From an uncultured Desulfatiglans sp. (GTDB lineage: Bacteria; Desulfobacterota; DSM-4660; Desulfatiglandales; Desulfatiglandaceae), in assembly GCA_900498135.1 (NCBI GenBank), contig LR026961.1:520874-584873 (forward strand): a stretch of DNA of 64,000 bases. Direction: 5' to 3'. Both the position numbers and the translations under genes were made by a program. The notes beneath the pieces are model-generated. The model was not told the origin of the DNA and searched no databases. It saw only the letters and a list, made by a program, of their open reading frames with translations. The stretch's first letter is position 1. Every line of letters begins with the position of its first letter. Below, one piece after another: positions 21,075-29,472 of this stretch.

Positions 21075-22022
21075 TCACTCCCCTGTCGACGCCGGCGGGT
21101 CCGGGACCCGTTCCGTGTAGCTGTTCTCGAGCCCCTGAACCAGCCAGGTCAAGGCCCGGTTGACCGGCGTGGGGACCCCGCAGCGCTCCCCTTCCCTCAC
21201 GATCGCCCCGTTGATATGCGCGACCTCCGTGGGGCGCTGTTTGAGAACGTCCTGCAACATGGAGGCCACGTTGTCCGCTGTCGCGCGGCATACCTCCATC
21301 ACGCGGCCGAGCGGGTCGGGGTAGGGAAGGTCGATCCCCCGGGCGGACGCCACGGCTACGGCCTCCCTCACCAGATCATCCATCAGCCGCACGACGGTCG
21401 GAAGGTTCGGCAGACGGCCGTTCTTGACCCTCAGCAGCGCCGTCAGCGCATTGATCCCGACATTGACGATCAACTTCCCCCAAATCAACTGATCGACCCT
21501 TTCGGCCGTCCGCACAGCGAAGCCGGCCTGCCTGAAAGCCTCGGCGATGCGCTCGATCGTTTCGTCACCACCCGAATCAGGGCCGATGACCGTATCCCCG
21601 CGGCCGGCATGACGGATCCGGCCGGGGCCCAGCACCGTCGCGCCCTCCGCCGTAATCCCCCCGAGCACCCGCTCCGCACCGAAGACCTCCTGGAGGACCT
21701 CGAAATTGCCGAGACCGTTCTGCAGCGTCAGCACCCTCCCGTCAGCCGGCAGCCAGTCCGCGATCTCTTCGGCTGCCTGCCGGGTCTGGTTGGACTTGAC
21801 GCAGATCAACGCCAGGTCGGGCCTCGAAGGCGTCTCGGGTGTGACGACAGGCACCTCGACCCTGTACTCGCCGAGGATCCCTTCGATGCGAATCCCCTCT
21901 CGACTGATGCGATCCGCCCGCTCCGGCCGGTAATCGAGCAGCGTCGCGTCATACCCGGCCTTGCGGAAACGGGCTGCGAACAGGCACCCCACCGCCCCGG
22001 GACCTACGACCAGGATCTTCAT
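21075..22022 (-). CDS. panE: 2-dehydropantoate 2-reductase
   Basis: The 315-residue protein starts MKILVVGPGAVGC, a Rossmann GxGxxG. It has LTLQNGLGN, and the WGKLIVNVGINALTAL stretch contains the catalytic lysine and substrate asparagine of ketopantoate reductase. It reduces 2-dehydropantoate to pantoate with NADPH in vitamin B5 synthesis. Its position 10 bases after panB supports this function over a generic ApbA-like reductase. The start is chosen because the Rossmann glycines must be near the N-terminus; GAGGG lies about eight bases upstream. Confidence 0.9.
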   Translation of the reverse strand: MKILVVGPGAVGCLFAARFRKAGYDATLLDYRPERADRISREGIRIEGILGEYRVEVPVVTPETPSRPDLALICVKSNQTRQAAEEIADWLPADGRVLTLQNGLGNFEVLQEVFGAERVLGGITAEGATVLGPGRIRHAGRGDTVIGPDSGGDETIERIAEAFRQAGFAVRTAERVDQLIWGKLIVNVGINALTALLRVKNGRLPNLPTVVRLMDDLVREAVAVASARGIDLPYPDPLGRVMEVCRATADNVASMLQDVLKQRPTEVAHINGAIVREGERCGVPTPVNRALTWLVQGLENSYTERVPDPPASTGE

Positions 22023-22032
22023 GGGCAAACCC

Positions 22033-22866
22033 TCAAATCTTATCGGCCTCTTCGGCACTCATCGCAAAAACGTGCTCTGCGCCTGGGAAGGCGCCGCTCT
22101 CGACATCCTGCTTGTACTGGGCGAGGGCCTCTCGGATCTGGGGCGCCAGGTTGACGTACTGTTTGACGAATTTCGGTGTGAAGCGTTCAAAGAGCCCCAA
22201 CACGTCGTGATAGACCAAGACCTGTCCGTCACAGTCGGGGCCGGCGCCGATCCCGATCGTGGGAATGCGGAGTTCGCGGGTGATGCGGGCTCCCAGGACG
22301 TCCGGGACGCATTCCATCACGAGCATGAAAGCGCCGGCGGCCTCCATGTCCCTGGCCGCCTGGACCAGTTCGCGGGCGCTCTCGGCGTCCTTGCCCTGAA
22401 CCTTGAAACCGCTCAGTTTGGTCGCCGTCTGCGGTGTGAGGCCGATGTGCCCGCAGACTGGGATGCCGGCGTTTACAATCGCCCGGATCACGCCTGCCAT
22501 CTCACTTCCGCCCTCGAGCTTGACGGCCTCGCACCCCGCCTCCTTGATGAACCGGCCGGCGTTTTCAACGGCCTTCTCCTCGCTCACCTGATACGAGAGA
22601 AAGGGCATATCCCCGAGGATGAAGGCGCTCTTCACGCCCCGGCGCACGGCCTTGCAGTGATGGATCATCTCGTCCATCGTCACGGGGACCGTTGAATCAT
22701 ACCCCAGCATGACCATGCCCAGAGAATCGCCCACCAGGATGGTGTCGATCCCGGCCTGGTCCGCCAGCGCTCCGGACGGGTAATCATACGCCGTTATCAT
22801 GGTGATCTTCTGACCGGCCGCCTTCTTGGCCTGCAAACCTGCAATCGTCACTTTTTTCCGTTCCAT
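22033..22866 (-). CDS. panB: 3-methyl-2-oxobutanoate hydroxymethyltransferase
   Basis: The 277-residue protein has GDSLGMVMLGYDSTVPVTMDE, the metal- and substrate-binding segment of PanB, and MECVPDVLG with the catalytic glutamate. It transfers a hydroxymethyl group from 5,10-methylene-tetrahydrofolate to 3-methyl-2-oxobutanoate, the first committed step to pantothenate. It is the first gene of the panB-panE-epimerase run. AGGAGGGA stands upstream of the start. Confidence 0.97.
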   Translation of the reverse strand: MERKKVTIAGLQAKKAAGQKITMITAYDYPSGALADQAGIDTILVGDSLGMVMLGYDSTVPVTMDEMIHHCKAVRRGVKSAFILGDMPFLSYQVSEEKAVENAGRFIKEAGCEAVKLEGGSEMAGVIRAIVNAGIPVCGHIGLTPQTATKLSGFKVQGKDAESARELVQAARDMEAAGAFMLVMECVPDVLGARITRELRIPTIGIGAGPDCDGQVLVYHDVLGLFERFTPKFVKQYVNLAPQIREALAQYKQDVESGAFPGAEHVFAMSAEEADKI

Positions 22867-22998
22867 CGGTCCCTCCTATCGATGCGTCCTCGACGGCCGC
22901 CCCGGCCTCCGACTTCATCGCACCTCGTGAATCCTGCTGGTGTCCCTCCGGAAATGGCCTTCTCACCCATCCCGGCATCCCACTGCGCGCTGGCTCCA

Positions 22999-23226
22999 GT
23001 TTCCATCAGGAAATGGACTTTTGGGCCAATCTCGGCGTCGATCTGCACGTTTGCTTGTGCGGCGACCTGCAGGTCGCCTCCGCACAAACGCTTGATTTCC
23101 TTGATATTGGCCAAACCGGGGCCCGCCCCGCAGAGGTGGGACTGAGCACCCGAAGGGTGCAAAGAAAAATCCTCATTTCCGGATTGGAAACGGGGTTCTA
23201 CCGGGAAATCATTTCCGGATGGAAAC
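22999..23226 (+). repeat. Dispersed palindromic repeat, copy 2 (228 bp)
   Basis: The left end GTTTCCATCAGGAAATGG (22999-23016) and the right end TCATTTCCGGATGGAAAC (23209-23226) are inverted repeats. The inside matches copy 1 closely but has only one GCACCCGAAGGGTG hairpin unit. The central GACCTGCAGGTC palindrome is kept. It lies between panB and pilT, which are divergent. Confidence 0.85.
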
Positions 23227-23399
23227 GACTCTAAGAACTGCCTCCGCTTCGCCTCCAAAAACCTGTCTGGTTCCCTGCCACCCGAAAAGGAGCTTTTGGG
23301 CCGATCTGAGACCCGCCGCGAAACGGTAGTGCCGCGTGCGCGCAGTTGTCGAATTCCTTGCCGTCTCCCCTGTATCACGTCTATTTCAACGGCACCATG

Positions 23400-23494
23400 T
23401 TGTCAACCTTTAATGACAAGGCCGAGAGGGCTTCCACAAATCCGCATGGCACCCTCTTTTAGGGTTGCCGACCACCAAATCACGCGTGTATATG
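23400..23494 (+). promoter_or_regulatory. Candidate pilT promoter and upstream inverted repeat
   Basis: TTGTCA-N8-TGACAA forms an operator-like inverted repeat at 23400-23419. Further down, TTGCCG (23465-23470) and TATATG (23489-23494), 18 bases apart and with an upstream TG, could form a promoter about 55 bases before the pilT start. The regulator is unknown. Confidence 0.35.
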
Positions 23495-23550
23495 ATGATA
23501 TGACGGACCTTCGGGGCATCATGGCAAACGCTTTCAACAGGAGACCTGCA

Positions 23551-24633
23551 ATGACTCGCATCGACGCTTTTTTCCAATTGATGAACGAACAGGGGGCATC
23601 GGATCTCCACATGATTGCGGGCCAGCAGCCCGTTATGCGGATCAATGGAGATCTCGAAAGGATCCGATACGGCCTTCTCGATAACGATGCGCTCAAGTCC
23701 ATGCTCTATGAAATCGCACCGAAGGACAAGATCGAGGTGTTCGAAGAGACCGGAGATGTCGATTTCGGATATGAGATTTCCGGGACGGCGCGCTACCGCG
23801 CCAATTTCTTCCTGCATCGGAACGGGATCGGCGCCGTGTTTCGTGCGATCCCGTCACGGATCCTGAACTGCCAGGAGCTCGGGCTGCCGCCGGTGATACG
23901 CCGACTCGCCTCGCTTCCGAACGGGCTCGTCCTGGTCACCGGACCGACCGGCAGCGGCAAATCCACCACCCTGGCCGCCATCATCGACGAAGTGAACCGC
24001 ACCCGCAAGGACCACGTCATGACCATCGAAGATCCTGTCGAGTTCGTTCACCAGAGCGACAAGGCGATCATCAACCACAGGGAAGTGGGCCGGCACACCC
24101 GTTCCTTTTCCGTCGCCCTCCGGGGGGCGCTGCGCGAGGACCCGGATGTCATCATGGTCGGAGAGATGCGCGATCTGGAGACCATGGCCCTGGCCATCGA
24201 GGCGTCTTCGACGGGCCATCTGGTCCTCAGCACCCTCCATACCCCGAATGCATCCAAGACCGTCGACCGGATGATCGAGGTCTTCCCTGAAAACGAACAG
24301 GAGTTGATCCGCAACACCCTGGCGGACAACCTGCGGGCCGTCGTCAGCCAAACCCTCCTGAAACGCATCGACCAATCGGGCCGCGCGGCGGCCATCGAGA
24401 TCCTCATCGCCACGCCCGCCGTGCGGAACCTCATCCGGGAGGGGAAGACCTTTCAGATCCCGTCCATGCTGCAGATGGGGAAAAAATACGGGATGCAGCC
24501 CCTCGACGACGCCATCATGAACCTGCTCAATCGGAAGATCATCCATCCCGAAGACGCGTACTCGAAATCGATCGACAAATCGCGGTTTCTGCCCTTCTTG
24601 AATCACCCGCCTGCCGATTTCACAGAGGTTTAG
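23551..24633 (+). CDS. pilT: Type IV pilus twitching motility ATPase PilT
   Basis: The 360-residue protein is a secretion ATPase of the PilT group. It has Walker A GPTGSGKST near residue 135, the Asp box, Walker B DVIMVGEMRD, the His box STGHLVLSTLHT, and the PilT-type AVRNLIREGKTFQIPSML near 295. It powers pilus retraction at the inner membrane. The ATG at 23551 has AGGAGA nine bases upstream; the upstream open frame is not coding. No other pil gene is in the window, so this is an isolated copy and may be a paralogue. Confidence 0.93.
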   Translation: MTRIDAFFQLMNEQGASDLHMIAGQQPVMRINGDLERIRYGLLDNDALKSMLYEIAPKDKIEVFEETGDVDFGYEISGTARYRANFFLHRNGIGAVFRAIPSRILNCQELGLPPVIRRLASLPNGLVLVTGPTGSGKSTTLAAIIDEVNRTRKDHVMTIEDPVEFVHQSDKAIINHREVGRHTRSFSVALRGALREDPDVIMVGEMRDLETMALAIEASSTGHLVLSTLHTPNASKTVDRMIEVFPENEQELIRNTLADNLRAVVSQTLLKRIDQSGRAAAIEILIATPAVRNLIREGKTFQIPSMLQMGKKYGMQPLDDAIMNLLNRKIIHPEDAYSKSIDKSRFLPFLNHPPADFTEV

Positions 24634-25723
24634 GCAAACGGGCCGTTTCCAGCCGGACGCCCCGGGGGTCCACCCCGCAGTCCAGGACCCGGCCCCCCGG
24701 GATGCCCGAGAGCCTTTTCCTCCAGCCCGTCCGCAGCCTGTCGATGGCCTCCTCGGGGCCGATCGCCCAAAGGGATCCGCCGGCCCCCGCCCCGGCGAAC
24801 CGGGCCCCGCAGCCGCACGCCTCCGCGTCGTCGATCAGGGCCGCCGTCTCCGGGATGAGCGCCTCGGGCGTAATGTCGCGCCGGATGGCCATCTCGCGCC
24901 GGACCAGACCGGCCGCTTCGGCCCACTCACGCCCTTGGATCGCGCGGGCAAGCGCCGACACGGCCCGGTTCGCCTCGAGCCAGGCGCGCCGAGTCCGCCC
25001 TTCCAGAAAATCCTGCACCCATTGGCGGTTGGTCACGACCGAGACGTGCTCTTTGCCGCTGAAGGCGACCAGCATCCTGCGGCTCAGGTCCGCGCACCCC
25101 GGGCCGTCCAGGAGGCTCATCCGTACAAACGGCCTTGCCGGACGGCTGTAAGTCCAGCGCCACCCCGACACACCCCCGAAGACCGCCGCCGCCTGGTCCT
25201 GCATGCCGCCGCAGCCCCCCTGCAGGGCGTCCTCCAGATGGTAGGCCAGGAGCAGCGTCTCTTGCCGTTTGAGCGTGCGTCCGGTTGACGCCCTTCGTGA
25301 GAGGTCCGCCAGCACCCGGATCAGGGCGACCAGCGCCGCGCTCGATCCCCCCAGGGCCGATTTGACAGGGGATGCCGAATCGATGTGGATCAGGAGCCCG
25401 TCCAGCCCGAAGTGGGCCGCCGCCGCAAAATAGGCCCCGAAGGGCGGCCTCAGTGGAAATCGCCCGCTCTCGGCCTCGACCGCCCCCTCGAAGCCCCGGG
25501 AGGTGATTTTGACAAAGCCTTCACGGTGCGCCGACACCGTAACGGAGGTCCTCAGGTCCAGCGCGATGTTGACGGTCGTCGGCTCCTCCCTCTCGAAGGG
25601 AAGCGCCATCGCCTTGATGTCCCAGGTGCCGCCGGCATCGACGCGGCAGGGAGCGGTGGCCCTGAAGGTCAGTTCCTCGAGCAGATTGCGGACAGCGTGC
25701 CTGAACACGGTTTCACCGGGCAT
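24620..25723 (-). CDS. GHMP-family kinase
   Basis: The 367-residue protein has the three GHMP motifs: an N-terminal ATAPCRVDAGGTWD substrate segment, the phosphate loop PVKSALGGSSAALVAL, and a C-terminal GARFAGAGAGGSLWAI. It phosphorylates a small molecule with ATP. The nearest well-known relatives by pattern are the sugar kinases of the galactokinase / heptose-7-phosphate kinase type, but the substrate cannot be fixed. Its start overlaps the end of the NUDIX gene by 11 bases, so the two are co-transcribed. Its 3' end overlaps the convergent pilT gene by 14 bases. Confidence 0.87.
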   Translation of the reverse strand: MPGETVFRHAVRNLLEELTFRATAPCRVDAGGTWDIKAMALPFEREEPTTVNIALDLRTSVTVSAHREGFVKITSRGFEGAVEAESGRFPLRPPFGAYFAAAAHFGLDGLLIHIDSASPVKSALGGSSAALVALIRVLADLSRRASTGRTLKRQETLLLAYHLEDALQGGCGGMQDQAAAVFGGVSGWRWTYSRPARPFVRMSLLDGPGCADLSRRMLVAFSGKEHVSVVTNRQWVQDFLEGRTRRAWLEANRAVSALARAIQGREWAEAAGLVRREMAIRRDITPEALIPETAALIDDAEACGCGARFAGAGAGGSLWAIGPEEAIDRLRTGWRKRLSGIPGGRVLDCGVDPRGVRLETARLPKPL

Positions 25724-26309
25724 CAGTTTCCCCCCGGATCCTCTTCACGGCCGCAGGATGAAGGTTCCGGCCCGCCCCGTGCTCCAGGAAGAGCAGCGAG
25801 CAGAGGGTCTTTCCATCCTGGATCGCCCCTTCCCGAACCATTTCCATCACCCGGCCGATCGGCAGCGCCTCCACATGGAGCCACTCGTCCTCGTCCAACC
25901 GCTGTTCGGCCGGTGCCAGGTCGGCGGCGACATACAGATGGATCCGCTCGTCCGAATAACCGGGGAGCGGTGTGATTTCCCCGATCTTCTCCATGCTGCG
26001 CGCACTGAAGCCCGTCTCCTCCGCCAGTTCCCTGTGGGCACAGGCCAAAGGGTCTTCCCCGGGGTTCAAGGTGCCTGCCGGAATCTCCCAGATGAAGCCG
26101 CCGACCGCATGGCGGTACTGCCGCAGCATCAGAAGCCGCCCATCCGAGGTCAGCGGCAGGATCGCCGAAGCGCCCGGATGACGGATGATGTCGAGGCTCA
26201 CCTCGGTGCCGTTGCCGAGGACCACCTGCTCCCGCTCCAGTCTGAACACGCGGCACCGGTAGATCTCCTCATGGCTCGTAACAGTCACCGCTCGATCTTC
26301 TCTATTCAT
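25713..26309 (-). CDS. NUDIX hydrolase, ADP-ribose pyrophosphatase-like
   Basis: The 198-residue protein carries the full NUDIX box GTLNPGEDPLACAHRELAEETGF (Gx5Ex7REUxEExGU) around residues 84-106, with the upstream GGFIWEIPAG typical of ADP-ribose pyrophosphatases. It would hydrolyse ADP-ribose or a related nucleoside diphosphate derivative. It is translationally linked to the downstream GHMP kinase, which hints at a shared sugar-nucleotide salvage role, though this is inference. Confidence 0.9.
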   Translation of the reverse strand: MNREDRAVTVTSHEEIYRCRVFRLEREQVVLGNGTEVSLDIIRHPGASAILPLTSDGRLLMLRQYRHAVGGFIWEIPAGTLNPGEDPLACAHRELAEETGFSARSMEKIGEITPLPGYSDERIHLYVAADLAPAEQRLDEDEWLHVEALPIGRVMEMVREGAIQDGKTLCSLLFLEHGAGRNLHPAAVKRIRGETDAR

Positions 26310-26361
26310 GGCTTACCTTCCTTTCAACTTCACGCGATGGGCGCGAGCCTGCCCCGGCGTT

Positions 26362-26405
26362 TCCGGCTCACCCGTCGCCGGGCTCCCGGCGACGGGTGAG
26401 CCGGA
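26362..26405. repeat. Perfect 21-bp inverted repeat with 2-base loop
   Basis: TCCGGCTCACCCGTCGCCGG plus G is followed by CT and its exact complement. The hairpin lies in the region between the divergent NUDIX and GAF-ANTAR genes, where a terminator would not be needed by either. It has no T-run on either side. It could be a cruciform, a protein site or a relic of a repeat. Confidence 0.75.
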
Positions 26406-26524
26406 CCCTGCTGGTGCGCTTTTCTGACGGTCTGCTCCATCCGCCTGGATTATAGGGAGCCAATCCACGAGCCGTCAATCGAAAGCATCAGGAGGCATCC
26501 GACCACGCGCGCCCATCAAGAGGA

Positions 26525-26553
26525 TTGAACCGCACGTTCTTAGGGTGTATATA
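26525..26553 (+). promoter_or_regulatory. Candidate promoter of the GAF-ANTAR gene
   Basis: TTGAAC (26525-26530) and TATATA (26548-26553) are 17 bases apart and the -10 is preceded by TG. The start site would be about 185 bases before the ATG. The rest of the 430-base gap (26310-26742) shows no gene. Confidence 0.5.
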
Positions 26554-26742
26554 TAAAGTTTGTCAATCTGCCTGCGCCCGATGAGAACCGTTTCGAACGA
26601 GGGTGGTCGACAAGCCGGGACCCGAGCCGCGTATGTGAAGCGCCGATAAGAACACCGCCCGCCCTCTGTTCCCGGCAACGGCTTTTCGACTCGAGGGCTG
26701 AGGCTGCGTACGAAACCCCGCCCGAAGCCCGACAATGGATCG

Positions 26743-27453
26743 ATGGAAAAAATCACCCCGGAAACCTACGAAAAATACATCAAGGGTCTGACGGATATCA
26801 GCCGGGCCATCACCTCCGATCTCTACCTGGAGGATATCCTGAAACTGATAGTAATGGTCACGGCCAAGGTTACCGGTGTTGAGATATGCTCTCTGTGGCT
26901 TATAGATGAGGGGCAGGAGCCGAAGTCTATCAGACTGAAGGCCACCCAGGCCATCGATCCGGACTATGTCAAGGACCGCTCCCTCGGCATGGACGAAGGG
27001 GTCGTGGGCTATGTCGCCACCCACAGGCAGCCGCTGATCCTGCGCGACGTGCTCAAGGAGCCGCGCTTCAAGGAAAAGGAGATGGCCCGCAAACTCGGGC
27101 TCGTGTCCATGCTCGGCATCCCCATGCACGGGAAGGATCAGCAGGTCATCGGCGTCTTGAACTGCTTCACCTCCGAACCGCACGACTTCTCGCAGACCGA
27201 GGTCAACCTCATCACCGCCGTCGCGAACCAGGCCGCCGTCGCGATCATGAACACCGAACTGATGGTCCAGACGAAGGTCATCCAGGAGGAACTCGAAACG
27301 CGCAAGCTCCTGGAACGGGCCAAGGAAGTGGTCATGCGGCGCCGCAACATGAAGGCGGACGAGGCCCATCGCTGGCTGCAGAAGCGGAGCATGGACAGCC
27401 GGAAGTCCATCCGCTACGTCGCCGAAGCGGTCCTCCTCTCGGACGAACTGTAG
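26743..27453 (+). CDS. GAF-ANTAR transcription antiterminator
   Basis: The 236-residue protein has a GAF sensor domain (about 15-170, ending in FSQTEVNLITAVANQAAVAI) and a C-terminal ANTAR domain (about 183-236: three helices with LLERAKEVVMRR and ADEAHRWLQ). ANTAR domains bind paired hexaloop RNA hairpins and prevent intrinsic termination, as in AmiR, NasR and EutV. No receiver domain is present, so the signal is expected to be a small ligand bound by the GAF domain. The next gene downstream has exactly such a leader (27648-27725), so it is the likely target. The start lacks a strong ribosome-binding site, suggesting low expression. Confidence 0.92.
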   Translation: MEKITPETYEKYIKGLTDISRAITSDLYLEDILKLIVMVTAKVTGVEICSLWLIDEGQEPKSIRLKATQAIDPDYVKDRSLGMDEGVVGYVATHRQPLILRDVLKEPRFKEKEMARKLGLVSMLGIPMHGKDQQVIGVLNCFTSEPHDFSQTEVNLITAVANQAAVAIMNTELMVQTKVIQEELETRKLLERAKEVVMRRRNMKADEAHRWLQKRSMDSRKSIRYVAEAVLLSDEL

Positions 27454-27539
27454 ACGCAGCCCACCGTTCCCAACCTGAAGAAAGAAGCCGCCATCCTCTC
27501 AGGGGTTCCTTCCCGCACTGCGCAACGCTGCCGGTTCGA

Positions 27540-27573
27540 GGCCGGTTTTTCAGCTCTGCTGAAAAAACCGGCC
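27540..27573 (+). terminator. Strong hairpin after the GAF-ANTAR gene
   Basis: GGCCGGTTTTTCAGC and GCTGAAAAAACCGGCC form a near-perfect stem with a TCT loop, 86 bases past the stop codon. It has no long T-tract after it, so it may terminate inefficiently or protect the 3' end. It separates the regulator transcript from the downstream promoter. Confidence 0.6.
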
Positions 27574-27592
27574 GTCTTCAAGTAAAAAATTC

Positions 27593-27621
27593 TTGACAGG
27601 GGGCGTTACCCTTACTAAGAT
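27593..27621 (+). promoter_or_regulatory. Sigma-70-type promoter of the glutamate synthase-like gene
   Basis: TTGACA (27593-27598) and TAAGAT (27616-27621) have an ideal 17-base spacer. Transcription would start near 27628, placing both hexaloop hairpins and the terminator in the leader RNA. Confidence 0.8.
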
Positions 27622-27647
27622 AGTCAAACATTTTAAAGCATGGATGA

Positions 27648-27725
27648 AACCTGCACAATGGCGTGCGGGTTGCACCATAATAAAGACAAAGGCGTCTACC
27701 CCTTCGCGGGGAGGCGCCTTTTTTT
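27648..27725 (+). promoter_or_regulatory. ANTAR-responsive dual-hexaloop antiterminator leader with intrinsic terminator
   Basis: P1 (27648-27671) is a 9-bp stem, AACCTGCAC with GTGCGGGTT, closing the hexaloop AATGGC. P2 (27684-27697) is AGAC with GTCT, closing the hexaloop AAAGGC. Both loops have A at position 1 and G at position 4, the defining bases of ANTAR RNA targets. The P2 loop and its 3' arm are part of the 5' arm of a terminator: AAGGCGTCT (27689-27697) pairs with the AGGCGCCTT block (27712-27720), an inner CCCC/GGGG stem follows, and seven T residues end it (27719-27725). P2 and the terminator therefore exclude each other. Binding of an ANTAR dimer to P1-P2 should allow read-through into the gene at 27758. 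Confidence 0.88.
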
Positions 27726-27757
27726 GTTTTTCACCTTATTGAACGGAGGACATCATC

Positions 27758-29341
27758 ATGAACCTGTGCACACCGAATTCCAACGAATCCCTTCAGACCA
27801 AAAACCGCTCCCGCGACGTGGCGCCCCAATCGGGGATCTGCACCCGCTGCGTGGACGGGTGCAAAGGCAACTGCGACCTCTTCAACGCCACCTTCCGCAG
27901 CCGTGAACTCCTGTATCCCACGCCCTTCGGCGATATCACCGCCGGCTCCGGCAAGGATTATCCGGTCGATTACTCCCATCTGAACATCATGGGATACGCG
28001 CTCGGGGCCGAAGGGACCGTGGCGGACCCGGACCACGCCACCTTTCCGAGCGTCAACACCGAAACGGCCTTCGGGACGAGCGACAAGGTCAGGATGAAGA
28101 TCCCCATGTTCACGGGCGCCCTGGGCAGCACGGAGATCGCACGCAAGAACTGGGAGCACTTCGCCATCGGCGCGGCCATCACAGGCATCAGCCTCGTGTG
28201 CGGTGAAAATGTCTGCGGCATCGACCCCGGCCTCGAATTCGACGCGAACGGGAAGGTGAAAGAGGCCCCCGACATGCGGCGGAGGGTCGAGGAATACCGC
28301 CGGTATCACAGCGGCTATGGCGACATCCTGGTCCAGATGAATGTCGAGGACACGCGGCTTGGCGTGGCCGAGTACGTCATCGACAAGCTCGGCGTCGAAA
28401 CCATCGAACTCAAGTGGGGCCAGGGCGCCAAGTGCATCGGCGGTGAAATCAAGGTCAACTCGCTCGAGCGGGCCATCCAGCTCAAAAAGCGCGGCTACAT
28501 CGTCACCCCCGACCCCGAAAGCCCCGCCAACCAGGCGGCCTTCAGAGACGGGGCCATCAAGGAGTTCGAACGTCACTCGCGCCTGGGCTTCGTCGACCAG
28601 GAGGGCTTCATGAGGGAGGTCGAGCGGCTGCGCAAGCTCGGCGCCAAACGGGTCACCCTGAAAACCGGTGCGTACCCGATGAGGGAATTGGCCATGGCGA
28701 TCCGCTGGTCTTCGGACGCCGGGATCGACCTGCTGACCATCGACGGCGCGCCCGGCGGAACAGGCATGAGCCCCTGGCGCATGATGGAGGAGTGGGGCGT
28801 CCCGTCCATCTATCTGCACGCGATGGCCTACGAACTGTGCGAGCGCCTGGCCAGGAACGGACGCCGGGTGCCGGACATCGCCTTTGCCGGCGGGTTCTCG
28901 AGCGAAGACCACATCTTCAAGGCCCTGGCCCTCGGCGCCCCTTACTGCAAGGCCGTCTGCATGGGCCGCGCCCTGATGATCCCGGGCATGGTGGGCAAGA
29001 ACATCGGCCGCTGGCTGCAGGGTGAGGACGGCGGGCTCCCCTCGACCGTCTCGAAGTACGGCTCCTCCAAGGAAGAGATCTTCGTCTGCTACGAAGACCT
29101 CAAGGCCACCTACGGGAAGGAAGTGGAAAGCTTCCCGCTGGGGGCCATCGGGATCTACAGCGCCGGCGAGAAGCTGCGCGTGGGGCTCCAGCAGCTCATG
29201 GCCGGCGCCCGCAAGTGGCGCGTCGACCTGATCAACCGCAGGGACCTCGCCTCCCTGACCGAAGAAGCCGCGCAGGTGACGGGGATTCCCTACATCATGA
29301 ATGCGTACCGGGACGAGGCCCTGGCCGTCATCGACGCCTGA
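27758..29341 (+). CDS. Stand-alone FMN-binding glutamate synthase domain protein
   Basis: The 527-residue protein corresponds to the FMN and 2-oxoglutarate-binding domain of glutamate synthase large subunit, without the glutaminase domain. VETIELKWGQGAKCIGGEIK and LLTIDGAPGGTGMSPW are the conserved barrel motifs, and FAGGFSSEDHIFKALALGA is the flavin-phosphate loop. An N-terminal cysteine cluster (CTRCVDGCKGNC, residues 28-39) may bind an extra Fe-S centre. Members of this group probably make glutamate, or use another amino donor, with ferredoxin-type electrons; that is inference. GGAGG lies upstream of the ATG. Its leader places it under ANTAR control, in keeping with nitrogen regulation. 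Confidence 0.88.
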   Translation: MNLCTPNSNESLQTKNRSRDVAPQSGICTRCVDGCKGNCDLFNATFRSRELLYPTPFGDITAGSGKDYPVDYSHLNIMGYALGAEGTVADPDHATFPSVNTETAFGTSDKVRMKIPMFTGALGSTEIARKNWEHFAIGAAITGISLVCGENVCGIDPGLEFDANGKVKEAPDMRRRVEEYRRYHSGYGDILVQMNVEDTRLGVAEYVIDKLGVETIELKWGQGAKCIGGEIKVNSLERAIQLKKRGYIVTPDPESPANQAAFRDGAIKEFERHSRLGFVDQEGFMREVERLRKLGAKRVTLKTGAYPMRELAMAIRWSSDAGIDLLTIDGAPGGTGMSPWRMMEEWGVPSIYLHAMAYELCERLARNGRRVPDIAFAGGFSSEDHIFKALALGAPYCKAVCMGRALMIPGMVGKNIGRWLQGEDGGLPSTVSKYGSSKEEIFVCYEDLKATYGKEVESFPLGAIGIYSAGEKLRVGLQQLMAGARKWRVDLINRRDLASLTEEAAQVTGIPYIMNAYRDEALAVIDA

Positions 29342-29415
29342 TCGCCCCGAAGAAGACGACGGACCGTTGCGCGGGGCCCCTCCGGGCGCCCCGCCGAAAC
29401 GGCCGGCTCCACCTG

Positions 29416-29451
29416 AAAAAAAGCCGGAGTGCACGCGCTCCGGCTTTTTTT
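29416..29451. terminator. Bidirectional intrinsic terminator
   Basis: AAAAAAAGCCGGAG and CTCCGGCTTTTTTT flank an 8-base loop. It serves both the glutamate synthase-like gene (plus) and the liv/regulator operon (minus), which converge here. Confidence 0.92.
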
Positions 29452-29472
29452 CGGCCCTGCGGCTCCAGCTTC

